From the NCBI GenBank assembly GCA_964419445.1, contig CAYQPE010000001.1, forward strand, positions 20,190 through 84,189: DNA of 64,000 nt, given 5' to 3'. Of the stretch, positions 51,894 to 61,616 are shown in pieces; position 1 is the stretch's first letter, and every line of letters begins with the position of its first letter. Position numbers and translations under genes: made by a program. This DNA is from JABHHG01 sp964419445 (GTDB taxonomy: Bacteria > Fidelibacterota > Marinisomatia > SCGC-AAA003-L08 > D37C17). A model generated the notes under the pieces. That model was not told the origin of the DNA. It ran no database searches and saw nothing but the letters and a program-made list of their open reading frames with translations.

Positions 51894-53365
51894 TAATAGG
51901 CTTTCGCAAATACTACTTGATGTTTAGCAGGCTTTCCTGAATAAATACAATTTAAGTTTTTTGGATTTTCATCAAAAGGGATGCAACGAATTGTAGCTTT
52001 TGTCTTATTTTTTATATCATCTTCTGTTTCACGACTACCATCCCAGCCACATTTCACAAACCCACCAGAATTTATTTTAGATTGGAATTCTTCCCATGTA
52101 TCAACAACGAATGTATTTTCTTCCCTAAAATTTAAAGCCTGTTGAAATAGAGAATTTTGTATTTCAGTAAGCAAATGTTGAATTTTATCACTTGCATCTT
52201 TATGGGGAATACTAAACTTTTCTCCTGAGTCACGACGTGCTACAAATACATTCCCATTTTCCATATCACGAGAACCAACTTCTATACGAACAGGAACGCC
52301 TTTCATTTCCCATTCGTTAAACTTGAATCCTGGAGACATTTTTGATCTATCATCAATATGTACACGCACACCTGCATCTTTTAATCGAGAGATTAAGGGT
52401 TGTATATAATCATTTAGTGCAGATGCATCCTCATTTTTACGTGTAATTGGAATTATTACCACTTGAATTGGGGCTACTTTAGGTGGAACACGTAATCCTT
52501 TATCATCTCCATGTACCATAATTAAAGCACCTACCAGTCGTGTGCTTACACCCCAACTAGTTGCATATACATATTCTTCTTTATTGTCTTCGGTCTGAAA
52601 TTTAACATTAAATGCTTTTGCAAAATTTTGGCCCAAATAATGAGAGGTTCCCGCTTGTAAAGCTTTTTTATCACCCATCATGGCTTCAATACAAAGGGTA
52701 TCAATTGCGCCTGCAAATTTCTCAGATTCAGATTTTTTCCCCGTCATTACTGGAACTGCCAACACATCTTCTAATACTTCCTTATATACTCCTAACATTT
52801 TTTCAGTTTCTTCACGTGCTTCTGATTCAGTTGCATGGGCGGTATGGCCCTCTTGCCAGAGGAATTCAGATGTTCGAAGAAAAAGTCGTGTTCGCATTTC
52901 CCACCGAACTACGTTAGCCCATTGATTAATCAAAATGGGGAGGTCTCTATAGGAGTTAATCCACTTTTTATACATGGACCAAATCACGGTTTCTGATGTG
53001 GGGCGAACGATAATTTCTTCTTCTAATTTTGATGTAGGATCAACTTCAACGCCAGAACCATCTTCAGTTGCTTTTAGTCGAGAGTGGGTAACTACAGCAC
53101 ATTCCTTAGCAAATCCCTCTACATGTTCTGCCTCACGGGATAAAAAAGATTTTGGAATAAATAATGGAAAATACGCATTCACATGACCCGTCTCTTTGAA
53201 ACGTTTATCGAATGCTTCTTTTATGCCCTCCCAAATACCAAAGCCATAAGGTCGTATAACCATGGTACCTTTTACAGGACCATAGTCTGCAAGTTGAGCT
53301 TTAGTGATTACATCAGTGTACCATTTAGAGTAATCTTGACTTTTAGGTGTTACCCCTTTTGACAT
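51893..53365 (-). CDS. proS: Prolyl-tRNA synthetase, type 3 (archaeal/eukaryote-like)
   Basis: This class II synthetase of 490 residues has no editing insertion between motifs 2 and 3, as in ProRS type 3. Motif 1 covers RPYGFGIWEGIKEAFDKRF, motif 2 RWEMRTRLFLRTSEFLWQEG, and motif 3 ATSWGVSTRLVGALIMVHGD. The C-terminal domain has KCGWDG, TIRCIPFD and LNCIYSGKPA; three of four zinc-type cysteines remain, with Ser in the fourth place. The AGGA before the ATG is modest. Other tRNA synthetase genes here (glyQS) are not linked. Confidence 0.95.
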   Translation of the reverse strand: MSKGVTPKSQDYSKWYTDVITKAQLADYGPVKGTMVIRPYGFGIWEGIKEAFDKRFKETGHVNAYFPLFIPKSFLSREAEHVEGFAKECAVVTHSRLKATEDGSGVEVDPTSKLEEEIIVRPTSETVIWSMYKKWINSYRDLPILINQWANVVRWEMRTRLFLRTSEFLWQEGHTAHATESEAREETEKMLGVYKEVLEDVLAVPVMTGKKSESEKFAGAIDTLCIEAMMGDKKALQAGTSHYLGQNFAKAFNVKFQTEDNKEEYVYATSWGVSTRLVGALIMVHGDDKGLRVPPKVAPIQVVIIPITRKNEDASALNDYIQPLISRLKDAGVRVHIDDRSKMSPGFKFNEWEMKGVPVRIEVGSRDMENGNVFVARRDSGEKFSIPHKDASDKIQHLLTEIQNSLFQQALNFREENTFVVDTWEEFQSKINSGGFVKCGWDGSRETEDDIKNKTKATIRCIPFDENPKNLNCIYSGKPAKHQVVFAKAY

Positions 53366-53420
53366 AATAAATCCTATTATTTATGGAAAAATGAGTAGAA
53401 AATTTACGTTTTTTAGAATT

Positions 53421-54458
53421 CTATTCTGAGAGAATTGTTTTTAACCTATCAATTACAAAATTCACATCTGTCTCTGATATTCCCCAATGGGTAACTAATC
53501 TAAATCTGTTGGGTTGTACCTCAAAAAATTGAATATTGTATTCAGCCATTTTTTTAACAAGTTTTTGTCCTGGCAATTTTTCGGGATTTACCCCAAAATA
53601 TATAATATTTGATTTTACTTTTTCAGCATCTACAATTAGACCATCAATATCGTTGATGCCATCTGCCAATTGTCTAGCATGAATGTGGTCAGTTTTTAAT
53701 TGATGGACCATTTCATTTATAGATAAAAGACCGGCGGCCGCAATAATTCCCCCTTGTCGCATTCCACCTCCCAATGCTTTTCTCATTCTTCTCGCTTCGA
53801 ATATAAACTCTTGAGAGCCACATAACACTGACCCAACAGGAGAGGCTAATCCTTTGGAAAGACAAAAGGTAATAGAATCTACATCTTTTACTAATTTATG
53901 TACATCCAGATTTAAGGATACTGAGGCATTAAAAATTCGTGCACCGTCAACATGAACTTTTACATTATTTTCTTTAGCTAGAGCAGAGACTTCACTGAAA
54001 TACCCTGGTGGGATGGGAGAGCCATTGCACATATTGTGGGTGTTTTCCAATGAAATGAGCGATGTTCGAGGGAAATGAACATTTTCTTTCCGAAATGCAT
54101 TTTTAATGAGGCTTATATCTATAGTACCATCTTCTCTATTTTTTAGCTGATGTGAATGGATTCCACCAAAAGCAGATATACCTCCAGCCTCATAAATAAA
54201 TGTATGAGATTTATGACCTAATATGGCTTCAGTGCCTCGTGGACAGTGAACTAAAAATGAAATAAGGTTCCCCATGGTTCCACTGGTCACAAATAAGGCA
54301 GCCTCTTTATTTAATTGTTTGGCAGCCTGTTTTTCTAATTCATTAATAGTTGGATCTTCCTGCATCACATCATCCCCTACAGTGGCAGTATGCATGGCAT
54401 CTCTCATATTTTGAGTAGGATGTGTAACGGTATCGCTTCTAAAATCAATTTTTTTCAT
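53421..54458 (-). CDS. ltaE: Low-specificity L-threonine aldolase
   Basis: This PLP enzyme cleaves threonine or allo-threonine to glycine and acetaldehyde. The 345 residues open with IDFRSDTVTHPTQNMRDAM, then VGDDVMQEDPTINELE, FVTSGTMGNLISF and HVDGARIFNA, and the PLP-lysine in FCLSKGLASPVGS. The length is typical (E. coli 333). It could supply glycine. It is monocistronic, 55 bp upstream of proS on the same strand, and diverges from the amidohydrolase gene. Confidence 0.94.
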   Translation of the reverse strand: MKKIDFRSDTVTHPTQNMRDAMHTATVGDDVMQEDPTINELEKQAAKQLNKEAALFVTSGTMGNLISFLVHCPRGTEAILGHKSHTFIYEAGGISAFGGIHSHQLKNREDGTIDISLIKNAFRKENVHFPRTSLISLENTHNMCNGSPIPPGYFSEVSALAKENNVKVHVDGARIFNASVSLNLDVHKLVKDVDSITFCLSKGLASPVGSVLCGSQEFIFEARRMRKALGGGMRQGGIIAAAGLLSINEMVHQLKTDHIHARQLADGINDIDGLIVDAEKVKSNIIYFGVNPEKLPGQKLVKKMAEYNIQFFEVQPNRFRLVTHWGISETDVNFVIDRLKTILSE

Positions 54459-54553
54459 TTGTTCATCACCATATTTTTTGGTAGTATTATATTAATATAA
54501 ATTCAATTCAAAGAAACTATAAATCAAAATAATTAAATCCCCTAAATTTAAAT

Positions 54554-56107
54554 ATGAATTCATTCAATATTATTAACGCTAATATTATTTGCCCAGTCAA
54601 TAGCAAAAGAGAAATAGAATCGTTAACCATTAAAAATGGTAAAATTATTAATATTAATCAAACGGATTCTTCTCTTTATACAATAAATTTAAAAGGGAAT
54701 ACATTAATCCCTGGATTTACCGATTCACATTTTCATTTAAAAAATTTAGGAAAGCGATTAGAACAACTTCAATTAAAAAGAGTTGAATCTCCCCATATTA
54801 TATCAGAGATGGTAATTAAAAAATCTCAAAAACTCCCACAAAATACATGGATTACAGGATTTGGCTGGGATCAAACATTATGGGAGGATGAGGCATTTCC
54901 GCCATCAAATTTATTAAATAAAATTCATACTCACCCCGTAATGCTGACCCGAATTGATGGGCATTCAATTTGGGTAAATGATTATGCTTTAAAACTGGGT
55001 GGTTATGATGTAAAGAATCTCAAATCGCCTGAAGGTGGACAAATAATCAATAATTGTGTGTTATTGGATAACGCCATGAATCCTATTTGGGATGCGCAAC
55101 CTGAGGATTCATTTGATGATGTTAAGCGGTGGATTAAAACCGCTGCACAAACTGCCCGAAGCCGGGGGATAACCAATGTTCACGATGCATGGCAAGATGC
55201 AGACACTGTTCGAGCCATTCAGGAATTAGCCGAGGCGGGAGAATTTCCCATTCGCTGCTATGGAATGTTGGCCAGTTCTGATTCAACATTGCTAACATCC
55301 TATTTTGAAAATGGACATTATGAATCTGATTTATATACTATTCGTTCTGTAAAAGCCTTTATTGATGGCGCATTAGGTAGTCGAGGTGCTGCCCTATTAG
55401 AACCCTATTCTGATGACCATTGTAATTGTGGGTTAATCCTAATTTCACAAGATGAATTTGAGCAATTGGCACATCAGTGTAGAGATGCAAACTTTCAACT
55501 TTGTACTCATGCAATTGGGGATAAAGGCAATCAATATGTATTAGATACGTATTCCAATGCCATCCACAATTCCCCAAATCATCGGTGGCGAATTGAGCAT
55601 GCCCAAATGGTGAGGGATGAAGATATTCCACGGTTTGCAGAACATCAAATTTTACCTTCAATGCAACCCTCCCATTGTACATCCGATATGCGATGGATGA
55701 AGAATAGAATTGGGGATCATCGAATCCACCGAATCTCAAGATGGCAATCTTTTATAGATGTAGGATTACCCGTTCCGGGGGGCTCTGATTGCCCCATTGA
55801 AGATGGTGAACCATTATTTGAATACTATGCTGCCGTCACACGACAAGACCATTATGGCTGGCCTAAAGATGGATGGCAATCTCAAGAAAAATTAAATCGT
55901 TTAGATGCACTGAAAATGTTCACATCATGGGCTGCATACGGTGAATTTGCCGAGCATCGACGAGGGCAATTAAAAGTTGGCTATGATGCAGACTTTTCTA
56001 TATTATCAGAGAATATATTGGAGTGTACAGATACCGAAATCTTAAATATAGAAATAGTAGATTCATCTGTAAATGGAATATTTTCTAATTCAGTATTTCA
56101 AGTGTAA
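54554..56107 (+). CDS. Amidohydrolase family protein (Amidohydro_3, YtcJ-like)
   Basis: This 517-residue metal-dependent hydrolase has the N-terminal metal motif GFTDSHFHLKNLGKR (HxH as H-F-H), GFGWDQTLW, KAFIDGALGSRGAALLEPY, HAIGDKGNQYVLD, EHAQMV and the C-terminal GGSDCPIEDGEPL with the metal Asp. It is typical of the YtcJ group with an unknown natural substrate, probably an amide or cyclic urea. It has no signal peptide. The gene stands alone; the next gene begins 40 bp later. Confidence 0.88.
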   Translation: MNSFNIINANIICPVNSKREIESLTIKNGKIININQTDSSLYTINLKGNTLIPGFTDSHFHLKNLGKRLEQLQLKRVESPHIISEMVIKKSQKLPQNTWITGFGWDQTLWEDEAFPPSNLLNKIHTHPVMLTRIDGHSIWVNDYALKLGGYDVKNLKSPEGGQIINNCVLLDNAMNPIWDAQPEDSFDDVKRWIKTAAQTARSRGITNVHDAWQDADTVRAIQELAEAGEFPIRCYGMLASSDSTLLTSYFENGHYESDLYTIRSVKAFIDGALGSRGAALLEPYSDDHCNCGLILISQDEFEQLAHQCRDANFQLCTHAIGDKGNQYVLDTYSNAIHNSPNHRWRIEHAQMVRDEDIPRFAEHQILPSMQPSHCTSDMRWMKNRIGDHRIHRISRWQSFIDVGLPVPGGSDCPIEDGEPLFEYYAAVTRQDHYGWPKDGWQSQEKLNRLDALKMFTSWAAYGEFAEHRRGQLKVGYDADFSILSENILECTDTEILNIEIVDSSVNGIFSNSVFQV

Positions 56108-56147
56108 ATTATTTGTAGATAATTATAAAATTTAAGGAATAAAACCT

Positions 56148-56489
56148 ATGTCTAGCATTCATACTACAAAATGGTCAAACGAAGAGTTTAAAGCATATTT
56201 ATTAATTTATGCCATGCAGTCTAACCAATTTGAGTCCTCTGAAGAAAAGGAATTTTTGGATGAGTGCATTGACTCAAACTTGTTAAGTAAAATGAAACGT
56301 GAAATTAGTGGTGATAATGATTTTCAACGGGTACAAAAGGTTCAGTCGTATATCGAATCAAACAATTGTTCTGAAGACGAATTAAAAACACTGCTTGAAG
56401 AAATTAAGAATGTTTTTATTTGTGATAACTCATTTGATGCAGCAGAACAAGGGATTTACCTGTTTCTAAAGCGATTATTTAAAATTTAA
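56148..56489 (+). CDS. Hypothetical all-helical protein
   Basis: This is a 113-residue soluble protein beginning SSIHTTKWSNEEFKAYLLIY, predicted helical throughout with conserved-looking acidic helices (EEKEFLDECIDSNLLSKMKR, DELKTLLEEIKNVF). AAGGAA precedes the ATG. The helix pattern resembles a TerB-like fold, but I would not assign it. It ends one base before the convergent DUF2797 gene. Confidence 0.65.
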   Translation: MSSIHTTKWSNEEFKAYLLIYAMQSNQFESSEEKEFLDECIDSNLLSKMKREISGDNDFQRVQKVQSYIESNNCSEDELKTLLEEIKNVFICDNSFDAAEQGIYLFLKRLFKI

Positions 56490-56490
56490 T

Positions 56491-57288
56491 TTATACTTCT
56501 ACTTCTACCTCATATCCATTATGCTTACGGATGTTAGTTACTCGTCCGTCATCAAAAATTAAATATTGTCCTTTAATCCCCCAGAGACGTCCTTCAATTG
56601 TGGGGTATTTATCAAAACCTACCGACTTTACTTTTGTGGGATAATCATTTACTGGATAATTGAGTTGAACAATGTCATTATCCTCATCTTCATAAATCTG
56701 TAGGTTTGGTGAGAGATTTTTTATCATTTCTTTTTTACGTTCTTTCAAATTTACTTGCTCAGCCAGCTGATTTTTTAACATCCGTTGCCAATGAGTTTTA
56801 TCGGAAATAAACTCTTTTAATGCCACCTCAATAATACCCGCAGTGTATCTATTTGGAGTTTTTGCTAATTTTATGGCTTTCCATGCGCCTTGATCAATCC
56901 ACCGTGTTGGAATTTGTGATGATCGAGTTACCCCAACCTTATCTCCACTGGAAATGGCCAAATATACGTATTGTTCTTGCAAACAATGTTTTTCTGCCCA
57001 TGCCATATCTCGAGCAATTCCTTCATGTGCTTCACATAATTCTGGACGTAAAATGCATTCAGAAGTTTCAGGTGCATTGAGAAAACAAGGATAGCAAAAC
57101 CCTTGAGCAAAGGACTTATTGGTTTTTCGTCCACAGGCAATACAATAGATATTCCCCACATATTTTAAAATAATATAATCTCCAATTAAGTCATTCATGG
57201 GTAATTTTTCATCACCAATTGGAAGCGTATATTGAATAGTGGAAGCCAGTTTGCTTTCCATTTTGAGTATTGTACCATTAAGTTTCAT
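56491..57288 (-). CDS. DUF2797 family protein
   Basis: This 265-residue protein belongs to the uncharacterised DUF2797 family. A zinc-finger-like site has four Cys: CIACGRK and CYPC (about residues 51-70), followed by TSECILRPELCEAHEGIARD, the family's conserved segment, and KVGVTRSSQIPTRWIDQGAW, reminiscent of a GIY-YIG-like start. No function is known. It diverges from topA. Confidence 0.85.
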   Translation of the reverse strand: MKLNGTILKMESKLASTIQYTLPIGDEKLPMNDLIGDYIILKYVGNIYCIACGRKTNKSFAQGFCYPCFLNAPETSECILRPELCEAHEGIARDMAWAEKHCLQEQYVYLAISSGDKVGVTRSSQIPTRWIDQGAWKAIKLAKTPNRYTAGIIEVALKEFISDKTHWQRMLKNQLAEQVNLKERKKEMIKNLSPNLQIYEDEDNDIVQLNYPVNDYPTKVKSVGFDKYPTIEGRLWGIKGQYLIFDDGRVTNIRKHNGYEVEVEV

Positions 57289-57391
57289 ATCATCAAATTA
57301 CAGAATTGTACTTTAGCAATGAACGTTTTTTTCTAAAATTAAAAAATAAAATTTGGAATTGATGTCCTACACAGCAGTAAATTAAAAATAT

Positions 57392-59878
57392 ATGGCACAG
57401 AAAAATACTAAATTGGTGATAGTTGAGTCACCTTCAAAAATCAAAACGTTAAAGAAATTCCTTGGTGATGGCTTCATTATTGAAGCATCTGTAGGGCATA
57501 TATGTGATTTGTCAAAAAAGGATTTAGGCATAAATATTGATAATGGATTTATCCCTACGTATGAAGTATCCCCCGATAGCAAAAAGGTGGTTTCACATCT
57601 TAAAAAAGTATTAAAAGAAGCAGATGAATTGTATTTAGCAACAGACCCCGACCGTGAGGGCGAAGCTATTGCATGGCATTTAATGGAACAGTTAAAACCC
57701 AAAGTTCCAGTAAAGCGACTGATCTTTAACGAGATTACTAAAACAGCTATTCTAGACGCATTTGATAGCACCAGAGATATCGAAATGCCGTTATTCAAAG
57801 CCCAAGAAACACGTAGAATTTTAGATAGACTTTTCGGATTTCAAGTATCTAAGAAATTATGGTTTAATGTAAAAGGTGGACTTTCAGCAGGGCGCGTTCA
57901 AAGTCCGTCTGTTAAAATTTTAGTGGATAGAGAGAAAGAGCGTTCAAAATTTGTTAAATGTGAATACTGGAGCATTAATGGAAATTTCTCCATAAATAGT
58001 AAATCATTTAATGCCCAACTTACACATATAGATGATAAGAAGATTGCTGAAGGGAAATCATTTGAAAAAGCTACAGGAGAGTTAACTCAAAAAAATGCCA
58101 TCGCCTTAGATGAAACTGAAGCAAAGTCGTTGGCTAAAACTTTAAAAACCAATAATTGGTCTGTTGCATCAATAGAGAAAAAACCGGGTAAGCAGAATCC
58201 TTATGCACCATTTATTACATCCACTTTGCAGCAAGAGGGAATTAGAAAACTGAGAATGAGCTCGCAACAGGTGATGCGTGTGGCTCAACGATTATATGAA
58301 AATGGATTTATTACATATATGCGAACAGATTCGGTGAATCTTTCACAAGAGGCTATCCAAGCATCACGCCATGCCATAGAAACCATGTATGGTAAAAATT
58401 ATTTGCCTGTATCACCTCGTGTATATAAAAGTAAGGCAAAAAATGTGCAAGAGGCACATGAAGCCATTAGACCTGCCGGATCAAGCTTTAAGCATCCTAA
58501 TGATATTAAAAAGCTAGTGGATACAGCTGAATATAATTTATATGATTTGATTTGGAAACGTACCGTTGCTTCGCAAATGGCATCAGCAAAAATTCAAAGT
58601 ACATCAGTTAAAATTAATGATGGAAAATATACGTTTTCTGCATCGGGAAAAATTATTGAATTCCCTGGATTTTTACGTGCATATGTAGAAGGTGCAGATG
58701 ACCCCAATTCGCAATTAGATGATAAGGAAAAACGATTACCATCTATGAATGAAGGCGATGTTTTAAATTGTGAAGATGTGGAATCAAAACAACATTTTAC
58801 AAAACCAGCCAATCGATTTACTGAAGCATCCTTAGTGAAAGAATTAGAAGCATTGGGTATTGGCCGACCATCCACATATGCCAGCATTATTAAACGAATT
58901 CAGGACAAAGGCTATGTAAACAAAGTAAAAGGAGCTATGATTCCCACGTTTACAGGATATGCAGTGGTACAGTTTTTGGAAACCTATTTTGATGAATTGG
59001 TGGATTTACAATATACCTCCCAAATGGAGAATAAACTGGATGAAATATCCAATGGGGAAATTAAATCTATTGATTTTCTTAATGAGTTCTACTTTGGTGA
59101 TAACTCTCAATTAGATGGTTTGGAAAAAGATTTAGATCAAGAATTTGATAAAGATAAGTCAAAAGAAATAATTACGATTATCGACGAAAAAGGAAATCCT
59201 ATTCAGGTGAAAATTGGACGGTATGGTTTATATGTTCAGCAGGGTGAAACACGGGCTACCATTTTGGATACTATACCTCCCAGTGAATTAGACAGCAATT
59301 ATGTAATAAATTTATTGGAAAAGAAAGAATCTGGCCCTGAAGAATTTGGAACATTACCAGAAACCAATGAACCCATTTATTTAAAAACAGGACGATATGG
59401 TCCATATATTCAATCTGGGAAGAAGATGAAATCATTACTTCCAGGAATGAAAGAGGAAGATATTACTCCTGATATTGCATTGGCCATTATCAGCTTACCA
59501 AAAACAGTGGGAACATGGTCAGAAAATGGTAAAGCCATAAAGGCAGATATTGGAAGATTTGGTCCATATATCAAATGTGATAAAGAAACCCGATCAATTC
59601 CAGCATCTATCAATTTATTAGAAATTACCGAAGAAGATGCCGTAAAATTATTGAGTGAAAAAAAGAAAACGGGCACATCCGTTCTTAAAGAGTTTGATGA
59701 TGGAATTCAATTAAAAGAGGGCAGATATGGTGCCTATGTTACCGATGGTAAAATTAATGCAACCTTACCTAAATCCATATTACCTGATGATGTTACTTTG
59801 GAAAAAGCAAAGCAATTAATTGAAGAGAAAAAAGCAAAAGGCCCCACAAAACGTTTCAGAAAGAAAAAGGCTAAATAG
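57392..59878 (+). CDS. topA: DNA topoisomerase I (type IA), with C-terminal repeats instead of zinc fingers
   Basis: TopA relaxes negative supercoils. Of 828 residues, the first 120 hold the Toprim domain (KLVIVESPSKIKTLKKFL, DPDREGEAIAWHL); the active Tyr is Y309 in FITYMRTDSVNLS; EAHEAIRP and RPSTYASIIKRI follow. After residue 600 there are no CxxC zinc fingers but four copies of a GRYGxY unit: GRYGLYVQQGE, GRYGPYIQSGKK, GRFGPYIKCDKE and GRYGAYVTDGK, the TopoI C-terminal repeat. The Lys-rich tail KKAKGPTKRFRKKKAK may touch DNA. The start is ATG 57392. Confidence 0.95.
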   Translation: MAQKNTKLVIVESPSKIKTLKKFLGDGFIIEASVGHICDLSKKDLGINIDNGFIPTYEVSPDSKKVVSHLKKVLKEADELYLATDPDREGEAIAWHLMEQLKPKVPVKRLIFNEITKTAILDAFDSTRDIEMPLFKAQETRRILDRLFGFQVSKKLWFNVKGGLSAGRVQSPSVKILVDREKERSKFVKCEYWSINGNFSINSKSFNAQLTHIDDKKIAEGKSFEKATGELTQKNAIALDETEAKSLAKTLKTNNWSVASIEKKPGKQNPYAPFITSTLQQEGIRKLRMSSQQVMRVAQRLYENGFITYMRTDSVNLSQEAIQASRHAIETMYGKNYLPVSPRVYKSKAKNVQEAHEAIRPAGSSFKHPNDIKKLVDTAEYNLYDLIWKRTVASQMASAKIQSTSVKINDGKYTFSASGKIIEFPGFLRAYVEGADDPNSQLDDKEKRLPSMNEGDVLNCEDVESKQHFTKPANRFTEASLVKELEALGIGRPSTYASIIKRIQDKGYVNKVKGAMIPTFTGYAVVQFLETYFDELVDLQYTSQMENKLDEISNGEIKSIDFLNEFYFGDNSQLDGLEKDLDQEFDKDKSKEIITIIDEKGNPIQVKIGRYGLYVQQGETRATILDTIPPSELDSNYVINLLEKKESGPEEFGTLPETNEPIYLKTGRYGPYIQSGKKMKSLLPGMKEEDITPDIALAIISLPKTVGTWSENGKAIKADIGRFGPYIKCDKETRSIPASINLLEITEEDAVKLLSEKKKTGTSVLKEFDDGIQLKEGRYGAYVTDGKINATLPKSILPDDVTLEKAKQLIEEKKAKGPTKRFRKKKAK

Positions 59879-59972
59879 ACCAATAATTAAACATTTTACG
59901 TTAATCTCTCAAGCTATATTAGTGTAAATTTTCCTCTCTATTTTTTTATAAAAATTTATTTTAGGGCAAATA

Positions 59973-61616
59973 ATGTCAAAAGAACAATTGTCATTGATGG
60001 ATAAAATTGTATCATTATCCAAACAACGTGGATTCATTTTTCAAAGCAGTGAAATTTATGGTGGACTAAAAAGTGCATACGATTATGGTCCATTAGGTGT
60101 AGAGCTAAAACGCAATATTATGAATGAGTGGTGGCGGTCAATGGTTCATGAACGTGAAGATGTTGTGGGTATAGATGCTTCTATCATTATGCATCCAAAA
60201 GTGTGGCATGCCTCTGGACACCTAGCAGGGTTTTCTGATCCTCTTGTAGATTGTTTAGTAAGCAAGGAACGGTTCCGTGCCGACAAAGCTCCTCGTCCTC
60301 AGCCTGGAGATGAACTCCCCATAACTTGTACTGATAAGGGGCAAGCCAAAACATATCAAGAAATTATAAAAAATCGCTTTAATATTGAGTTACGTAGGAG
60401 TGGAAAGACCCTAAATGGTCTGCGTGTAATTAATGAAACAAGTTTTGGTTATTTTGAAGAAAATAGTGACGATGCTTTGGCAACATTCCCATACACGGGT
60501 TATGTAGGTCCTACCTTCGGCTGCCCATTTTTGAGTGATGAACGACAATTTAATTTAATGTTTAGAACACAGCTTGGACCTGTAGATGTATTGAATAGAA
60601 TCTCTAAATTCATGGAAGAAAACAAGGATGCATCAGGTAAAGAAATTCGTGAAGGTGTAGATGCAATTGTAAAAGAATCAGCAGTATATCTACGTCCAGA
60701 AACGGCACAGGCCATGTTTGTACAATTTTTGAATTGCCAGCAATCTATGTCAATGAAAGTACCTTTTGGTATTGCTCAAATGGGAAAAAGCTTCCGAAAC
60801 GAAATTACTACAGAACATTATATATTCAGATCCTGTGAATTTGAACAAATGGAAATGGAATTTTTTGTAGAGCCAGGTTCTCAAAAGGAATGGTTAGAAT
60901 ATTGGAGAGATGCTCGACTTAATTGGTGGAAATCTTTTGCAAATCATCCAGAAAAATTTATCTACCGACCTCATGATAAGGATGAACTTGCCCACTATGC
61001 AGATGCCTGTTACGACATAGAGTATGAATACCCTTGGGGTTATGATGAATTAGAAGGTGTAGCCAGCAGAACGGATTATGATTTAAATAAGCATGCTGAA
61101 CATTCGGGAGCTAAACTCAGTTATTTCGATCAACAAAAAGAAGACCCAAACACAGGCAAACAAGGATGGCGATACACACCCTATGTAATTGAGCCTGCAG
61201 CTGGAGCGACCCGTGGATTATTGGTTTATCTATTGGATGCCTACCATGAGGAAACTGTAAAAGATGCAAAAGGGAATGATTCTACTCGAGTGGTTATGAA
61301 ATTACATCCCAAATTGGCACCTATAAAAGCGGCCATTTTACCATTGGTGAAAAAAGAAGGCCTGCCCGAAATAGCAAGAGAAATTGTATCAGATTTTTTC
61401 AATGCAGGAATCAATGCCAAATATGATGAAAATCATGCCATTGGAAAACGCTACCGAAGACACGATGAAGCAGGTACTCCATATTGCATTACAATTGATG
61501 GTCAAACCAAAGAAGATGGTACCGTTACTATTCGTGATAGAGATACCATGGAGCAAGACCGAATCCCTGCTGAAAAGGCATTACAAATTGTACAGGATAG
61601 ATTGAACAAAAGTTAA
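59973..61616 (+). CDS. glyQS: Glycyl-tRNA synthetase, homodimeric type
   Basis: This single-chain class II GlyRS (alpha2) of 547 residues is unlike the two-subunit E. coli enzyme. Seen are GFIFQSSEIYGGLKSAYDYGPLG, WHASGHLAGFSDPLVDC, TAQAMFVQFLNCQ, EITTEHYIFRSCEFEQMEMEFF (motif 2) and GATRGLLVYLLDAYHEE (motif 3), plus the anticodon-binding C terminus starting about 450. The gene starts after a GGGC-like weak site, with no T-box in the 94-bp leader. Its TAA is followed directly by the ATG of a Rieske oxygenase. Confidence 0.96.
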   Translation: MSKEQLSLMDKIVSLSKQRGFIFQSSEIYGGLKSAYDYGPLGVELKRNIMNEWWRSMVHEREDVVGIDASIIMHPKVWHASGHLAGFSDPLVDCLVSKERFRADKAPRPQPGDELPITCTDKGQAKTYQEIIKNRFNIELRRSGKTLNGLRVINETSFGYFEENSDDALATFPYTGYVGPTFGCPFLSDERQFNLMFRTQLGPVDVLNRISKFMEENKDASGKEIREGVDAIVKESAVYLRPETAQAMFVQFLNCQQSMSMKVPFGIAQMGKSFRNEITTEHYIFRSCEFEQMEMEFFVEPGSQKEWLEYWRDARLNWWKSFANHPEKFIYRPHDKDELAHYADACYDIEYEYPWGYDELEGVASRTDYDLNKHAEHSGAKLSYFDQQKEDPNTGKQGWRYTPYVIEPAAGATRGLLVYLLDAYHEETVKDAKGNDSTRVVMKLHPKLAPIKAAILPLVKKEGLPEIAREIVSDFFNAGINAKYDENHAIGKRYRRHDEAGTPYCITIDGQTKEDGTVTIRDRDTMEQDRIPAEKALQIVQDRLNKS

